From positions 2,460,501 through 2,524,500 of the forward strand of contig NZ_LR813084.1 of NCBI RefSeq assembly GCF_903815225.1: DNA of 64,000 nucleotides, given 5' to 3'. Origin of the DNA: Delftia tsuruhatensis (GTDB taxonomy: Bacteria > Pseudomonadota > Gammaproteobacteria > Burkholderiales > Burkholderiaceae_C). Positions 35,193 to 46,453 of the stretch are shown here, one piece after another. Under the pieces are notes generated by a model that worked only from the letters and a program-made list of their open reading frames with translations, was not told where the DNA came from and did not search any database. Made by a program: the position numbers and the translations under genes. The number at the start of each line of letters is the position of its first letter. Positions within the stretch are counted from its first letter, which is position 1.

Positions 35193-36230
35193 TCATGGCT
35201 GTTTGCGGGAACTGGGACGGGGACGGCTGCGGCGTGCCAGCAGGTCCATGAACGCGGATTCCTGCGCGCTGAGGCCGGCCCTGGGACGCTGGCGCGGGGC
35301 GGGCAGGCCCTGGCCGGGCTGCTCGCAGCAGCGTAGCACCTCCGGGTGGATGTAGAACTTGCGGCAGACGGCGCTGGTGTTACCCAGGCGCGCGGCCACC
35401 TGCCGGACCATCTGGCCCGCATCCATCGCCAGGCCTTCGCCGCACGCCATGTCCCTGGCGCTGCACAGTGCCAGGTCCATGGCACAGACGCTGGCGTGCC
35501 AGGTACGAAAATCCTTGGCCGTGAAGTCCTCGCCGGTGAGCGAGCGCAGATAGTCGTTGACCTGGTCGGAGCGCAGGTGCCGGACCTCGCCCCCTTCGTC
35601 GATGAACTGGAACAGCCGCTGCCCCGGCAGTTCCTGGCAGCGCCGCACGATACGCGCCAGCGTGCGGTCCGCGATGCGCACCTGCTGGGCAACGCCGCTC
35701 TTGCCACGGAATTTCAGCAGCAGTTGTCCCGGTTGCGTCGTTGCATGGCGGTTCCTGAGTGTGCTCAATCCGTAGGATCCATTGCTGGCCGCATATGCGT
35801 CGTTGCCCACGCGCAGCGCCGTGAGATCGAGCAGGCGAATGACCGTGGCAACGACGGCCTGGAAACCCGGTGCGCGCCGGCGAAGATCGCGTGCCACTGC
35901 GCGGCGTATGGTTGGCAGATGGCGCCCGAAATCGTGCATGCGGTCAAAGTTGGCCTGCTTGCGCCGTGCCTGCCACAGCGGGTGGTAGCGATACTGCTTG
36001 CGACCACGCGCATCGCGCCCCGTGGCCTGCAGGTGGCCCTGGGGGTCCGGGCAGATCCAGACATCGGTGTATGCCGGTGGAATGGCCAGGCGGCGTATGC
36101 GTTCGAGGGCGTCGGCATCGCGCAGCGGTTTTCCGTCCTCGGTCAGGTAGGAAAAGCCTTTGCCACGGCGGACTCGGCGCCAGCCCGGCGCCTGGTCGGT
36201 CACATGGGTGAGGACGGTTGCACGTGCCAT
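35193..36230 (-). CDS. DNA topoisomerase IB (bacterial/poxvirus-like)
   Basis: 345 residues. The N-terminal clamp (about 15-90; YTDVWICPDPQGHLQATGRDARGRKQYRYH) is followed by the catalytic domain with RVGNDAYA, KFRGKSG, the R..H of FRTWHAS and the active tyrosine in CRKFYIHPEV. It relaxes supercoils of both signs without ATP. Bacterial members are sporadic and not essential in most hosts. ATG 36230 starts MARATVLTHVTDQ; 40 codons further upstream are open but lack similarity. The C-terminal tail is Arg- and Pro-rich. Confidence 0.92.
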   Translation of the reverse strand: MARATVLTHVTDQAPGWRRVRRGKGFSYLTEDGKPLRDADALERIRRLAIPPAYTDVWICPDPQGHLQATGRDARGRKQYRYHPLWQARRKQANFDRMHDFGRHLPTIRRAVARDLRRRAPGFQAVVATVIRLLDLTALRVGNDAYAASNGSYGLSTLRNRHATTQPGQLLLKFRGKSGVAQQVRIADRTLARIVRRCQELPGQRLFQFIDEGGEVRHLRSDQVNDYLRSLTGEDFTAKDFRTWHASVCAMDLALCSARDMACGEGLAMDAGQMVRQVAARLGNTSAVCRKFYIHPEVLRCCEQPGQGLPAPRQRPRAGLSAQESAFMDLLARRSRPRPSSRKQP

Positions 36231-36461
36231 GGTGTTCTCGCTGCGGCTGTCAGGGGCAGCGAGGGCGGCTGGCCGCCGCACCGGACTTCCTTGCCGCAGG
36301 CCTGCGCCCGCCGAGTTTCGCAGCCCAGGCTTTTGGCGTGGTGGCGGCATTTCCCGGGCTGCCGTGCAGCAAGGCGGTCAGATCCGGGATATCGGCCGCG
36401 CTGCGCGTGGAGCGGGACTTGCAAGTCGCTGGCATGGCGTGTCAGTCCGGGCGGTCGGTCA

Positions 36462-36533
36462 TCAGAACATCAGCGCGATGAGAATGATGATGGGAATGGG
36501 CACGCCGAGCAGAAAAAGCAGGATGGAACGCAT
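36462..36533 (-). CDS. 23-residue single-helix membrane protein
   Basis: A very short gene with a strong GGAGG six bases before ATG 36533. The product starts MRSILLFLLGVPIPIIIL and is hydrophobic to its last residue, so it is one membrane helix with a PIP kink and hardly any loop. It follows the 312-residue membrane protein by 54 nt on the same strand. Small proteins of this look recur in Comamonadaceae as far as I recall, but none has a known function. Confidence 0.6.
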   Translation of the reverse strand: MRSILLFLLGVPIPIIILIALMF

Positions 36534-36587
36534 GAGAAACCTCCGTTCAGAACAAGGGTGGGTGGATGGCGAGCGGACTCGGCAGGG

Positions 36588-37526
36588 TCACATGCGGTCG
36601 CGGCTGCGACCGCCCCAGGTGGCGCAAAGACTGCCCACGAAGGCGCCCAGCATCAGGGCCACGAACAACCACAGCATGGAGTGCGCCGTGGCCTTGCGGG
36701 CCTGTTCCGCAGCCTGCCTGGATTTTTCCTTGACTTCCTGGACCTTCTGCTCGGCCTGTTGCACCTGCTGCTGCAGAGATGCAAAGCTGCTCTTGACCTT
36801 CTGCTGGGCCTCCTCCTGTGACATGGACGTGTTGCGCGCCACGAGCTGGGACAGGTAGAGGGCATCCGCATCGGGCAACTGGCCCGTGCGCAGCGCATGG
36901 GCAAAGATCACCCCCGCCTCGCGGGCGTCGCGTGCATCCGTGTCCCCCGTGGAGCCGCGGAAAAGGCTATGCGTCCAATAGCCCAGGGGATTAGGGGAGG
37001 GGCTGCCTGCATCGACCGTGGCCACCGGAGCGGCTGCGCCGGCAACGCCGCCTGCCACGTTGGAGGCCGTGGCGGCCACGGTGTCCGCCACCTTGAACGC
37101 GCCCGACAAGGCACTGCCCGCTGCTGAGGCCATCAGGGCGACCATGAGCAAGGTGGCCAGCGCCCAGGCGAGAAAGCCGTGCGCCGTGTCGCGGAAATAG
37201 ACCTCGTCGGTGTGCACTCCCTGCCAACGCGAGCGCAGGCGTCCGGCCAGGTAGCCGCCCACGCCAGCCGATGCCAGTTGCGCGAAGGCGATCCAGGCGA
37301 CTGCCGTCCAGCCGATGGCGCCCGCATCCAGACCCTGGCCCGTCCAGACGGACACCGACGACAGACCCAGGCCCGTGCCCAGGATGAACAGCAGCAGCGA
37401 CAGGGCTGCGGCACCCAGGGCGCCGGCAAGAACGGCCGCCCAGGAAACACCGCTTTTGGCGACATCGCTTGCCGCCACAGCGGCTGCGGTCAAAGAATCA
37501 CTCCCGGCATGGTAAGGGTCGGTCAT
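36588..37526 (-). CDS. Membrane protein, PhnA-like group, unknown function
   Basis: 312 residues. Hydrophobic segments are at about 27-50 (WAAVLAGALGAAALSLLLFILG), 70-95, 115-140 and 283-303. Between the third and last lies a soluble part ending in a long coiled coil (SLQQQVQQAEQKVQEVKEKSRQAAEQARK). I know the fold only as a proteobacterial membrane family often labelled PhnA-like; no phosphonate role is implied. GAGGAAG precedes ATG 37526. It probably forms a unit with the 23-residue protein downstream. Confidence 0.75.
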   Translation of the reverse strand: MTDPYHAGSDSLTAAAVAASDVAKSGVSWAAVLAGALGAAALSLLLFILGTGLGLSSVSVWTGQGLDAGAIGWTAVAWIAFAQLASAGVGGYLAGRLRSRWQGVHTDEVYFRDTAHGFLAWALATLLMVALMASAAGSALSGAFKVADTVAATASNVAGGVAGAAAPVATVDAGSPSPNPLGYWTHSLFRGSTGDTDARDAREAGVIFAHALRTGQLPDADALYLSQLVARNTSMSQEEAQQKVKSSFASLQQQVQQAEQKVQEVKEKSRQAAEQARKATAHSMLWLFVALMLGAFVGSLCATWGGRSRDRM

Positions 37527-37751
37527 GGCGCGCTTCCTCGAAGTTGGAAAACCCCATTGTTGGGTGGCGCCCCGCGAATGCCCTGTAGGTGGAATGGAAT
37601 TACCGTGTTCGGAATTTCGGACGGATTATGTCGTCCCGGAAGTACATGTTTGGATGGAATAGTTTCCGATGATCGGTAATTCTTGCAAATGATCGGCCTG
37701 TATTTGCCGAATACCCTGTTGCAGGCATTGGGATGTTCGGTGTCCAGGAAC

Positions 37752-37776
37752 GAAAAAGGGTCCCTGGAAGGACCCT
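37752..37776 (-). terminator. Rho-independent terminator of the Gln-rich gene
   Basis: On the minus strand GGGTCC-TTCCAG-GGACCC is followed by TTTTT, 45 nt beyond the stop of the 77-residue gene. Confidence 0.8.
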
Positions 37777-37820
37777 TCAATGCCATCCCTTGATGGCTTC
37801 AACTCAGCGGTCAACCTTGG

Positions 37821-38054
37821 TCATTGCTGCTTGCCGCCTTGCTTTTGCTGCTCTCCAGGCTGGTTGCGCTGGGGGGTGCTTTGCTGCTGCTGGCCAGGAT
37901 TGCTCTGGTGCTTCTGCTGCTGGTTGGGGTTGTTTGGGTTGCTCTGCTGCTGTTGCTGCTGATTGGGGCTGCCTTGCTGATGCTGCTGGCCGTTCCTGTC
38001 CTGCTGCTGGTTGCCGGCCGAATTCTGATGGGACTGATTGGATTGCTGCGTCAT
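37821..38054 (-). CDS. Gln/Asn-rich low-complexity protein, 77 residues
   Basis: More than half of the residues are Gln or Asn, with repeated N-Q-Q-Q and S-N-P-N units (for example GSPNQQQQQQSNPNNPNQQQ) and no hydrophobic segment. CAGGAGTATCAAG before ATG 38054 and a terminator downstream both support expression. Two other frames are open across the same DNA (a Leu-rich one on the plus strand and a mixed one on the minus strand), but only this one has the signals. Composition is prion-like and disordered. I know no function; gene order places it among other stress-type small proteins. Confidence 0.7.
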   Translation of the reverse strand: MTQQSNQSHQNSAGNQQQDRNGQQHQQGSPNQQQQQQSNPNNPNQQQKHQSNPGQQQQSTPQRNQPGEQQKQGGKQQ

Positions 38055-38184
38055 CTTGATACTCCTGAAGTTGACAGCGATACCGTATCACTGTGGCTTC
38101 AGTTTGCACCCGGTAGAAAATCGTTCGTGTAGGAAATCTGGAAGCTTACTTTTGGTTAACGGTTGGTGCAGTCTATGGGAAATT

Positions 38185-38217
38185 GAATATCGATGCCATT
38201 CGGCATGGTAGATATTC
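38185..38217 (+). other. Bipartite inverted repeat in an AT-rich gap
   Basis: GAATATC-G-ATGCC-ATTC-GGCAT-GGTA-GATATTC: two nested pairs of complementary arms form one imperfect cruciform in the 264-bp gap between the Gln-rich gene and the SDR gene. No T-tract follows on either strand. It may be an operator or RNA stem. Confidence 0.5.
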
Positions 38218-38318
38218 GGGAAACAAGGTCATGAAGATTTTTCATCAAATACCGCCCCGGATTCTCGCGATTGAAACCCTGCTTTCTTTTCGGCTCCACG
38301 GGGCGGTGGGTGACTTGG

Positions 38319-39092
38319 TCAGGGTTGGCGCACGTCGGCGACCACCTGTTCGCCGAAGTCGGGGCGCTCCAGCCAGGCCAGCACGCGGGCTGCCGCCTCC
38401 TCGGGGGAGGTCAGCTGGCCGCCGTCCTTGAGCTGGGCGAAGTTGCCGGCATCGGGGAAGGCACTGGCATCGGCGCTGCGCAGCTGCAGTTGCATGCCGG
38501 TGTCGATGACGCCGGGAGCCAGCGAGCAGATGCGTGCGCCATGGGGCTTGAGCGCCTCATCCAGGGCCACGCTGCGGCTGAAGTGGTCCATGCCGGCCTT
38601 GGCCGCGCAGTACGAGGCCTGCGAGGCGATGGCACGCCGGCCCAGGCCGGAGGAGATGTTGAGTACCTTGCGCGGTACCACCCATCCTTCGGTGGCGGCC
38701 AGGAAGGCGGCGGTCAGCAGCATGGGGGCTTCCAGGCCCACGCGCATGGCACGGGCAATGTCGGCGGGCTGCAGCCGCGACAGCGGCGCGATCTGCGGGA
38801 TCACGCCCGCGTTGTTGATCAGGGTGAGGCTGGCGTAGTGTCCGGCGTCCAGGCCGGCAAGCCAGTCGCCCAGCCTGCGGGCCACGGCTTCTGGCGCACC
38901 CAGGTCCACGTTCCATTGCTGCAGGGGCGTGCCGGCAGCCACGGCTGCCCGCGCAAGATCTTCGCTGGTGGAGCGCGACAGCGTGACCAGTTCGTGGCCC
39001 GCGTCCAGCAGTTGCCGGGCCATGGCCAGGCCCATGCCGCGCGATGCGCCGGTCAGGACGGTGAGATGAAGAGGGATCGATGCATGGTTCAT
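38319..39092 (-). CDS. Short-chain dehydrogenase/reductase
   Basis: 257 residues with the classical SDR marks: TGASRGMG nucleotide-binding loop (about residues 15-22), NNAG, the catalytic Ser in NISSGLG and YCAAK (Tyr-x-x-x-Lys). It uses NAD(P)H to reduce or oxidise an unknown small carbonyl or alcohol. ATG 39092 overlaps the pdxY stop as ATGA, so the two genes are translated as a pair. ATG 39113 is also in frame but lies inside pdxY. Confidence 0.9.
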   Translation of the reverse strand: MNHASIPLHLTVLTGASRGMGLAMARQLLDAGHELVTLSRSTSEDLARAAVAAGTPLQQWNVDLGAPEAVARRLGDWLAGLDAGHYASLTLINNAGVIPQIAPLSRLQPADIARAMRVGLEAPMLLTAAFLAATEGWVVPRKVLNISSGLGRRAIASQASYCAAKAGMDHFSRSVALDEALKPHGARICSLAPGVIDTGMQLQLRSADASAFPDAGNFAQLKDGGQLTSPEEAAARVLAWLERPDFGEQVVADVRQP

Positions 39093-39991
39093 GCCGGCGA
39101 TGGTATCGCGCATGGCTGCCGGCCCGTGACCTGCCAGGAGGGCGAAGGCAGCAGCAGTTCGGCGCTGCGTGCCTGCCGCGTGCGGATCAGCGCCTGGACG
39201 ATGCGATCACAGGCGTGTCCGGCGGCCTCCTGGAGACTGGCACCCTGGATCCAGTGGCCGGTGAGCGCCGCGCTGAACAGGTCGCCCGTGCCCTTGGGTA
39301 CGGCATCCACGCGCGCATGGGTGATCACATGGGACCGCTCCCGCGTGACCAGGGCCACGCGCATCTGTGCGCCATCCTCGCCATCGCCATCCAGCCGTGG
39401 CGCCGCGCTGGTCACGGCCACCCATTGGGTGCGGCCGGCCAGCAGGCTGCGCGCCGCGGCGATGACCTCGTCCATGCCATGAAGGTGACGTCCCGTCAGT
39501 CGCTCCAGCTCGAAATGGTTGGGCGTCAGCCCGTCGGCCAGCGGCAGCAGGTGGCGGCGATAGGCCTCGATCATGCCGGGGTCCACGTAGATGCCGTGGT
39601 CGTGGTCGCCGATCACGGGGTCCACGACCACGCGCAGCCCCGGCCGCTGTTCCAGCAGGGTCGCCATCCAGTCCGCCAGCAGGGCTGCCTGGGCCGGCCC
39701 GCCCAGGTAGCCGGCCAGCACGGCCCGCAGATGCCGCAACGCGCCGCGCGCCAGAAGATCCTGCAGATAGCCGGCGAACCAGGGCGTGGCGATGGCGCCG
39801 CCATGGATGCTGGGGTAGTGCGGCGTATTGCTGAAGAGCACGGTGGGCACGGCCGCAGCGTTCAGGCCCAGGGCCTCCAGCGTGGGCATGGCGACGTTGT
39901 TGCCCACGCGTCCGTAGACGACCTGGGATTGCACCGAGACCACGTCGATGGCCAGGGGCAGCAGCATGTCATGGGGGGCAGGGGCGTTCAT
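39089..39991 (-). CDS. pdxY: Pyridoxal kinase
   Basis: 300 residues of the PdxK/PdxY ribokinase-like family. Characteristic blocks are [25 protein letters not shown] near the start, [28 protein letters not shown] and the anion-hole sequence [12 protein letters not shown] with its catalytic aspartate. It phosphorylates pyridoxal in the vitamin B6 salvage pathway. I use ATG 39991; ATG 39967 ([10 protein letters not shown]) is also possible. It is the first gene of a two-gene operon with an SDR; the functional link is unclear. Confidence 0.92.
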   Translation of the reverse strand: MNAPAPHDMLLPLAIDVVSVQSQVVYGRVGNNVAMPTLEALGLNAAAVPTVLFSNTPHYPSIHGGAIATPWFAGYLQDLLARGALRHLRAVLAGYLGGPAQAALLADWMATLLEQRPGLRVVVDPVIGDHDHGIYVDPGMIEAYRRHLLPLADGLTPNHFELERLTGRHLHGMDEVIAAARSLLAGRTQWVAVTSAAPRLDGDGEDGAQMRVALVTRERSHVITHARVDAVPKGTGDLFSAALTGHWIQGASLQEAAGHACDRIVQALIRTRQARSAELLLPSPSWQVTGRQPCAIPSPA

Positions 39992-40215
39992 GGGCGGTGG
40001 CGTGGTTTGCGGGCAATGGCATGGCGACAGGCCTGGCGGGCGGGCTCGGTGGGCCACCAGGCGACGAGATCGCCTTTATAGGCCTGGACTCCGGGGCGCA
40101 GCATGACAATTCACGGATTCCGGCCAGACCACTTCGGCGCCTGTCTTCTGTACAGTGGCCCCGGCCTGCACCATTGCGGCAGTCGCTGAAGGCTGGGGCA
40201 CCGAAGGAGTTTTCC

Positions 40216-40770
40216 ATGAAGCATTCAATCATCCGACGTGCCGAGGCTCTTGGAGGCAAGGTGGGCGATCCCCGGGCGGATACGCTGGTGCGGCGCCTTG
40301 CATCCATTGAGATTCCCGTACCGCTTTATCGTGCACCGACGGATACTCCATGGGCCGCTGCAGATCAGCAGGAACCGATCGCGGGACTCCGGGACTATGT
40401 GGAAAAACACCGGGCACTGATTGCGCAGGATCCGGATCTGTTCTATGGGAATCTGGTGAAGGACTATTTCTGTCCCACACAGGAGTTGCGCAGTCAGATA
40501 GACTACCGCACCCAACTCTTCACACTTTTCAGGGAAGGGTCGTCGGACTTCAGGGAGTGGGGGAATGGAGAAGACTTCGACAGGGAACGTGTGAAAAATA
40601 TCACGGGCCTGTCATCGCCGGATTTTCTGTTCATCGGATTTTCACAGGGGTATCCGAACTATTACTTCGTCTGCACCGAAGATGCGGATGAAGACAATCC
40701 TGCCGTCTACAGCACCGACCATGAGGACTACCTGGCAAGCATCGATCCGAGAGGCTCCCTGGACGAGTAG
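40216..40770 (+). CDS. SMI1/KNR4-like protein, apparently truncated at its C-terminus
   Basis: 184 residues. The second half (SSPDFLFIGFSQGYPNYYFVCTED...PAVYSTDHEDYLAS) resembles SMI1/KNR4 (SUKH) proteins, which often act as immunity proteins to polymorphic toxins; no toxin gene is nearby. GAAGGAG precedes ATG 40216. TAG at 40768-40770 is followed in the same frame by 24 sense codons reading FASFMTPGELVARVAKALEE..., a natural-looking tail, before TGA 40843-40845. The TAG thus looks like a premature stop. Codon use is less G+C-rich than in neighbours, fitting acquired DNA. Confidence 0.6.
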   Translation: MKHSIIRRAEALGGKVGDPRADTLVRRLASIEIPVPLYRAPTDTPWAAADQQEPIAGLRDYVEKHRALIAQDPDLFYGNLVKDYFCPTQELRSQIDYRTQLFTLFREGSSDFREWGNGEDFDRERVKNITGLSSPDFLFIGFSQGYPNYYFVCTEDADEDNPAVYSTDHEDYLASIDPRGSLDE

Positions 40771-40898
40771 TTTGCGTCATTCATGACTCCCGGGGAACTT
40801 GTTGCGCGCGTTGCCAAGGCATTGGAGGAAGATGGCAAGGGCTGACAGCGCAGTATGAGGTCAGGATGGATTCATTAGATCAACAACGGAGGGTAGTG

Positions 40899-41426
40899 AT
40901 GAAAGAGGAATTGAGGCTTTATTCCAAGAAGAGCAAGCTGGTTTTCGGTGCGGTGGCATTGGTCGTGATGTGCATTGTGCAGATCGTGCTCCTCATCGAT
41001 GGTCCGATGCGGACCTCGGTGTTTCCCATCTTCCGGGATCCTGTCTCCTACTATGCCTTCATGGCGGTCGGATTGGCCTTGTGGCTGTATCTCCTGCGGT
41101 TTGTGGTGAACAGCCTGCGCCATCCCAGGCCGCGTGTCATCCTGTCCGGCGAGGGGGTGGTGGTCGATGGCTTTGCCGGACGCTTCAGCGCGGGCTGGGA
41201 GGAGTTCGACGGCTATGTCAGCAAGGACTCCCGCGTGTATGTGCCGCGCCTCAAGGATGCCAAGGCCTTCGCGGACCGCCAGGCCGCCGGACGGCCCCGG
41301 GAAACGGCGCGGGTGCTGGCGCAGAAGTTCGGCAGCCCGTTCCTGATCGAGATGCATTTGCTCGAAGGGGATGGCCAGGCCGTCGCGGCATTCCTGGCCA
41401 GGCATCTGCGCGAAGTGAAGGCCTGA
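40899..41426 (+). CDS. STM3941-like membrane protein
   Basis: 175 residues. It starts MKEELRLYSKKSKLVFGAVAL and has two membrane helices (about 14-35 and 52-75), then a cytosolic beta-rich domain of about 95 residues (VILSGEGVVVDGFAGRFSAGWEEFDGY...). The layout matches the STM3941 family, of unknown function. GGAGGG five bases before ATG 40899 decides the start; ATG 40866 would add 11 residues. It lies downstream of the SMI1-like gene on the same strand, a common pairing of small unknowns in immunity-type islands. Confidence 0.65.
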   Translation: MKEELRLYSKKSKLVFGAVALVVMCIVQIVLLIDGPMRTSVFPIFRDPVSYYAFMAVGLALWLYLLRFVVNSLRHPRPRVILSGEGVVVDGFAGRFSAGWEEFDGYVSKDSRVYVPRLKDAKAFADRQAAGRPRETARVLAQKFGSPFLIEMHLLEGDGQAVAAFLARHLREVKA

Positions 41427-41489
41427 GCGTTCGAGGAGGGGGCCGTGCTGCCCTCGCCGTGCAAGGTCCGCTGTCCCTGGAGGGGGATG

Positions 41490-41515
41490 AAAAAGGCCCG
41501 CCGAGCGGCGGGCCT
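41490..41515 (-). terminator. Rho-independent terminator of the liv operon
   Basis: GGCCCGCC-GCTC-GGCGGGCC followed by TTTTTC on the minus strand, 22 nt after the livF stop. Confidence 0.85.
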
Positions 41516-41536
41516 GGGGCACGCAAGGGCCTTGGC

Positions 41537-42246
41537 TCAGGCGCCCAGGTAGGCGCGCCGCACGGCGTCGTTGGTCAGCAGGTTGGCGCCGGTATCTTCC
41601 AGCACTACCTTGCCGGTCTCCAGCACATAGCCGCGGTCGGCGATCTGCAGCGCGCGGTTGGCATTCTGCTCGACCAGGAAGACCGTGACGCCGGCGGCGC
41701 GGATGGTCTGGATGATCTCGAAGATCTGCGCGATGATCAGCGGCGCCAGGCCCAGGGTGGGCTCGTCCAGCAGCAGCAGGCGGGGCTTGCTCATCAGCGC
41801 GCGGCCGATGGCCAGCATCTGCTGCTCGCCACCCGACATGGTGCCGGCACGCTGGTGGGCGCGCTCGCGCAGGCGCGGGAACAGGCCGAACACATGCTCC
41901 ATGCCGGCCTCTATCTGTGCCTTGTCCAGGAAGAAGCCGCCCATCTTCAGGTTGTCGGTGACCGTGAGGTCCGAGAAGATGCGGCGCCCCTCGGGCGAGA
42001 CCGCGATGCCCTTGCGCATGATGTGGTGCGAGGGCTGCTGGGTGATGTCCTCGCCCTCGAAGGCGATGCGGCCCGAGCTGGCGCGCGGGTTGCCGCACAC
42101 CGTCATCAGCAGCGAGGTCTTGCCGGCGCCGTTGGAGCCGATCAGCGAGACGATCTCCCCCTGGTTGACATGCAGGCTCGCGTTGTCGACGGCGCAGATC
42201 GCGCCATAGTGGGTGGAGATGTTCTCCAGTTGCAGCATGGCAGGCA

Positions 42247-42247
<1 letters not shown>
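41537..42247 (-). CDS. livF: Branched-chain amino-acid ABC transporter ATPase LivF
   Basis: 236 residues with Walker A GSNGAGKTSL, ABC signature TMSGGEQQMLAIGRAL and Walker B RLLLLDEPTLGL. The tail ends RRAYLGA, usual for LivF. It is one of two ATPases powering uptake of Leu/Ile/Val or related ligands. Its ATG overlaps the livG stop (TGATG), so translation is coupled. It is the last gene of livKHMGF. Confidence 0.95.
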
Positions 42248-43014
<767 letters not shown>

Positions 43015-43066
43015 TGCCGGCCCTTGCTGCTATCGGTTGTCTCGGAAATCATCGTGTGGGCGTACT

Positions 43067-44304
<1,238 letters not shown>

Positions 44305-44305
<1 letters not shown>

Positions 44306-45231
44306 CAGACCTTCTCCACTTCAGGTTTGCCCAGCAGGCCGGTGGGGCGGAACAGCAGGATCAGCACCAGCAGGCCGAAGGCCACGATGTCCTTGTATTC
44401 CGAGGAGATGTAGGCTGCGGCAAAGGTCTCGGCCACGCCCAGCAGCACGCCGCCCAGCATGGCGCCTGGGATGGAGCCGATGCCGCCGAGCACGGCGGCC
44501 GTGAAGGCCTTGATGCCGGCCAGGAAGCCGATGAACGGATTGAGCTTGCCCACCGCCAGTGCGATCAGCACGCCGCCCACGGCTGCCAGCATGGCGCCGA
44601 GCACGAAGGTGAACGAGATCACGCGGTTGGTGTCGATGCCCAGCAGGCTGGCCATGTGCATGTCCTGCGCGCAGGCGCGCGAGGCGCGGCCCATGCGCGA
44701 GTGCCGGATGTACAGCGTCAGCAGCACCATCAGCACGATGGCGACCACGATGATCAGGATGCGGGAATAGGGCACGTAGATCTCGAAGCCGCCTTCGGTG
44801 CCGAAGCGCAGCGCGCCCGGCAGCAGCGAGGGCACGGCCATGTCGCGTGCACCCTGGCCCAGGGCCACCCAGTTCTGCAGGAAGATGGACATGCCGATGG
44901 CCGAGATCAGCGCCACCAGGCGCGGGCTGCGGCGCAGCGGCTTGTAGGCCACCTGCTCCACCACCAGGCCATAGACGCCGGTGACGAAGACCGATACCAC
45001 CAGCATCAGGCCGATGATGGCCCAGACGGGCAGGCCGCTTTGCGTGCCTATGGCCGACAGCGTGACCAGGCCGATGTAGGCGCCGATCATGTAGATGTCA
45101 CCGTGGGCGAAATTGATCATCCCGATGATGCCGTAGACCATTGTGTAGCCGATGGCGATCAGGGCGTAGATGGCGCCCAGGGACAGTCCGTTGAACAGCT
45201 GCTGTATCAGCTGAGGTAAGAGTTCTGACAT
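44305..45231 (-). CDS. livH: Branched-chain amino-acid ABC transporter permease LivH
   Basis: 308 residues, eight or so hydrophobic segments, beginning [27 protein letters not shown], the LivH signature, with a cytosolic loop at [20 protein letters not shown]. It forms the channel with LivM. Confidence 0.95.
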
Positions 45232-45285
45232 GATGTAATGCCACCCCTAAACAGGAAAAGGCCTAAAAGGCCAGGATGCAGACAA

Positions 45286-45312
45286 CCGGGACACGCAAGA
45301 TGCGTGCCCCGG
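45286..45312 (-). other. Hairpin between livK and livH
   Basis: The arms CCGGGACACGCA (45286-45297) and TGCGTGCCCCGG (45301-45312) pair with one mismatch around AGA, 19 nt after the livK stop. No T-run follows on the minus strand, so it is more likely an RNA stabiliser or partial terminator that keeps livK expression above the permeases. Confidence 0.6.
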
Positions 45313-45331
45313 ACAGTCAAACGGAGGGGGA

Positions 45332-46453
45332 TTACTTGGCGGCTACCGACTTGTTGCCGTCCTTGTGCCATTCGAACACCTGGAAGTCGAAGGACTTCAG
45401 GTCACCCTGCTTGTTCCAGGCCACGGCGCCCAGCACGGTCTCGAAGTTGGACTTGTGCAGGTGGTCGGCCACCTTGGCAGGGCTGTCACCCACGGCCTTG
45501 ATGCTGTCCAGCAGCACTTGCGTGGCGGCGAAGGCAGTCAGCTGGAAGGCGCCCGAGGGGTTGCGCTTCTTGTCCTTGAAGGCCTTGACCACAGCGGCGT
45601 TCTTGGGATTGGCGGAGAAGTCGGCGGGCAGGGTCACCAGCATGCCTTCGACGGCGTTGCCGGCAATGGCATTGACTTCAGGGTTGCCCACGCCTTCGGG
45701 GCCCATCATGCGAACCTTCAGGCCCTGTTCGGAAGCCTGGCGCAGCAGCAGGCCCATCTCGGGATGGTAGCCACCGTAGTAGACGAAGTCCACGCCGGCG
45801 CTCTTGAGCTTGGTGATCACGGCCGAGTAGTCGCTGTCGCCGGCGTTGATGCCTTCGAACAGGGCCACTTCCACGCCGGCCTTCTTCAGATCGTCGCGCA
45901 CGGAGGAGGCGATGCCCTGGCCATAGGACTGCTTGTCGTGCAGCACGGCGACCTTCTTGGGCTTGGCCTTTTCCAGGATGAACTTGGCGGCGGCGGGGCC
46001 CTGCTGGTCATCGCGGCCGATGGTGCGGAAGATGAAGTGGTAGTTCTTGCCGTCGGTCAGCGCCGGGGAGGTGGCCGAGGGGGTCACGACGACCACGCCT
46101 TCGTTGTTGTAGATCGGGGCCGCGGCAATCGATGCGCCCGAGCAGACGGGGCCGATCACGTAGCCGATCTTGGCGTTGACCACGCGGTTGGCCGCCACGG
46201 GGCCTTGCTTGGGTTCGCAGGCGTCATCGACGGACACCAGCTCGATCTTCTTGCCATTGACGCCGCCGGCCGCATTGGCCATTTCCACGGCGGTGTTCAC
46301 GCCTTCCTTGACCATGTCGCCATACTGGGTCAGCGGGCCGGTGGTGGGAACCACCATGGCGATCTTGATTTGCGCATGCGCTGTGGAGAACAGGGCGGCG
46401 CCAGCCAAACCCAGGGCGGCGACGACGGCGTGCATGCGGAACGGAATGCTCAT
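45332..46453 (-). CDS. livK: Branched-chain amino-acid ABC transporter substrate-binding protein
   Basis: 373 residues: signal peptide MSIPFRMHAVVAALGLAGAALFSTAHA, then IKIAMVVPTTGPLTQYGDMVKEG and the Leu/Ile/Val-binding fold with DDACEPKQ and PVCSGASIAAAPIYNN (Cys pair as in LIV-binding proteins). GAAGGAAG precedes ATG 46453. It is the first gene of the operon; the exact ligand among branched-chain amino acids and amides is not decidable. Confidence 0.93.
   Translation of the reverse strand: MSIPFRMHAVVAALGLAGAALFSTAHAQIKIAMVVPTTGPLTQYGDMVKEGVNTAVEMANAAGGVNGKKIELVSVDDACEPKQGPVAANRVVNAKIGYVIGPVCSGASIAAAPIYNNEGVVVVTPSATSPALTDGKNYHFIFRTIGRDDQQGPAAAKFILEKAKPKKVAVLHDKQSYGQGIASSVRDDLKKAGVEVALFEGINAGDSDYSAVITKLKSAGVDFVYYGGYHPEMGLLLRQASEQGLKVRMMGPEGVGNPEVNAIAGNAVEGMLVTLPADFSANPKNAAVVKAFKDKKRNPSGAFQLTAFAATQVLLDSIKAVGDSPAKVADHLHKSNFETVLGAVAWNKQGDLKSFDFQVFEWHKDGNKSVAAK

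Noticed and set aside
37824..38132. Leu-rich plus-strand frame over the Gln-rich gene
   Set aside because: CAG/CTG-rich repeats open all frames; only the minus-strand Gln-rich frame has a ribosome binding site and terminator.
40866..40899. ATG 40866 as the start of the STM3941-like gene
   Set aside because: GGAGGG directly before ATG 40899 is the stronger signal, and the family sequence begins there.
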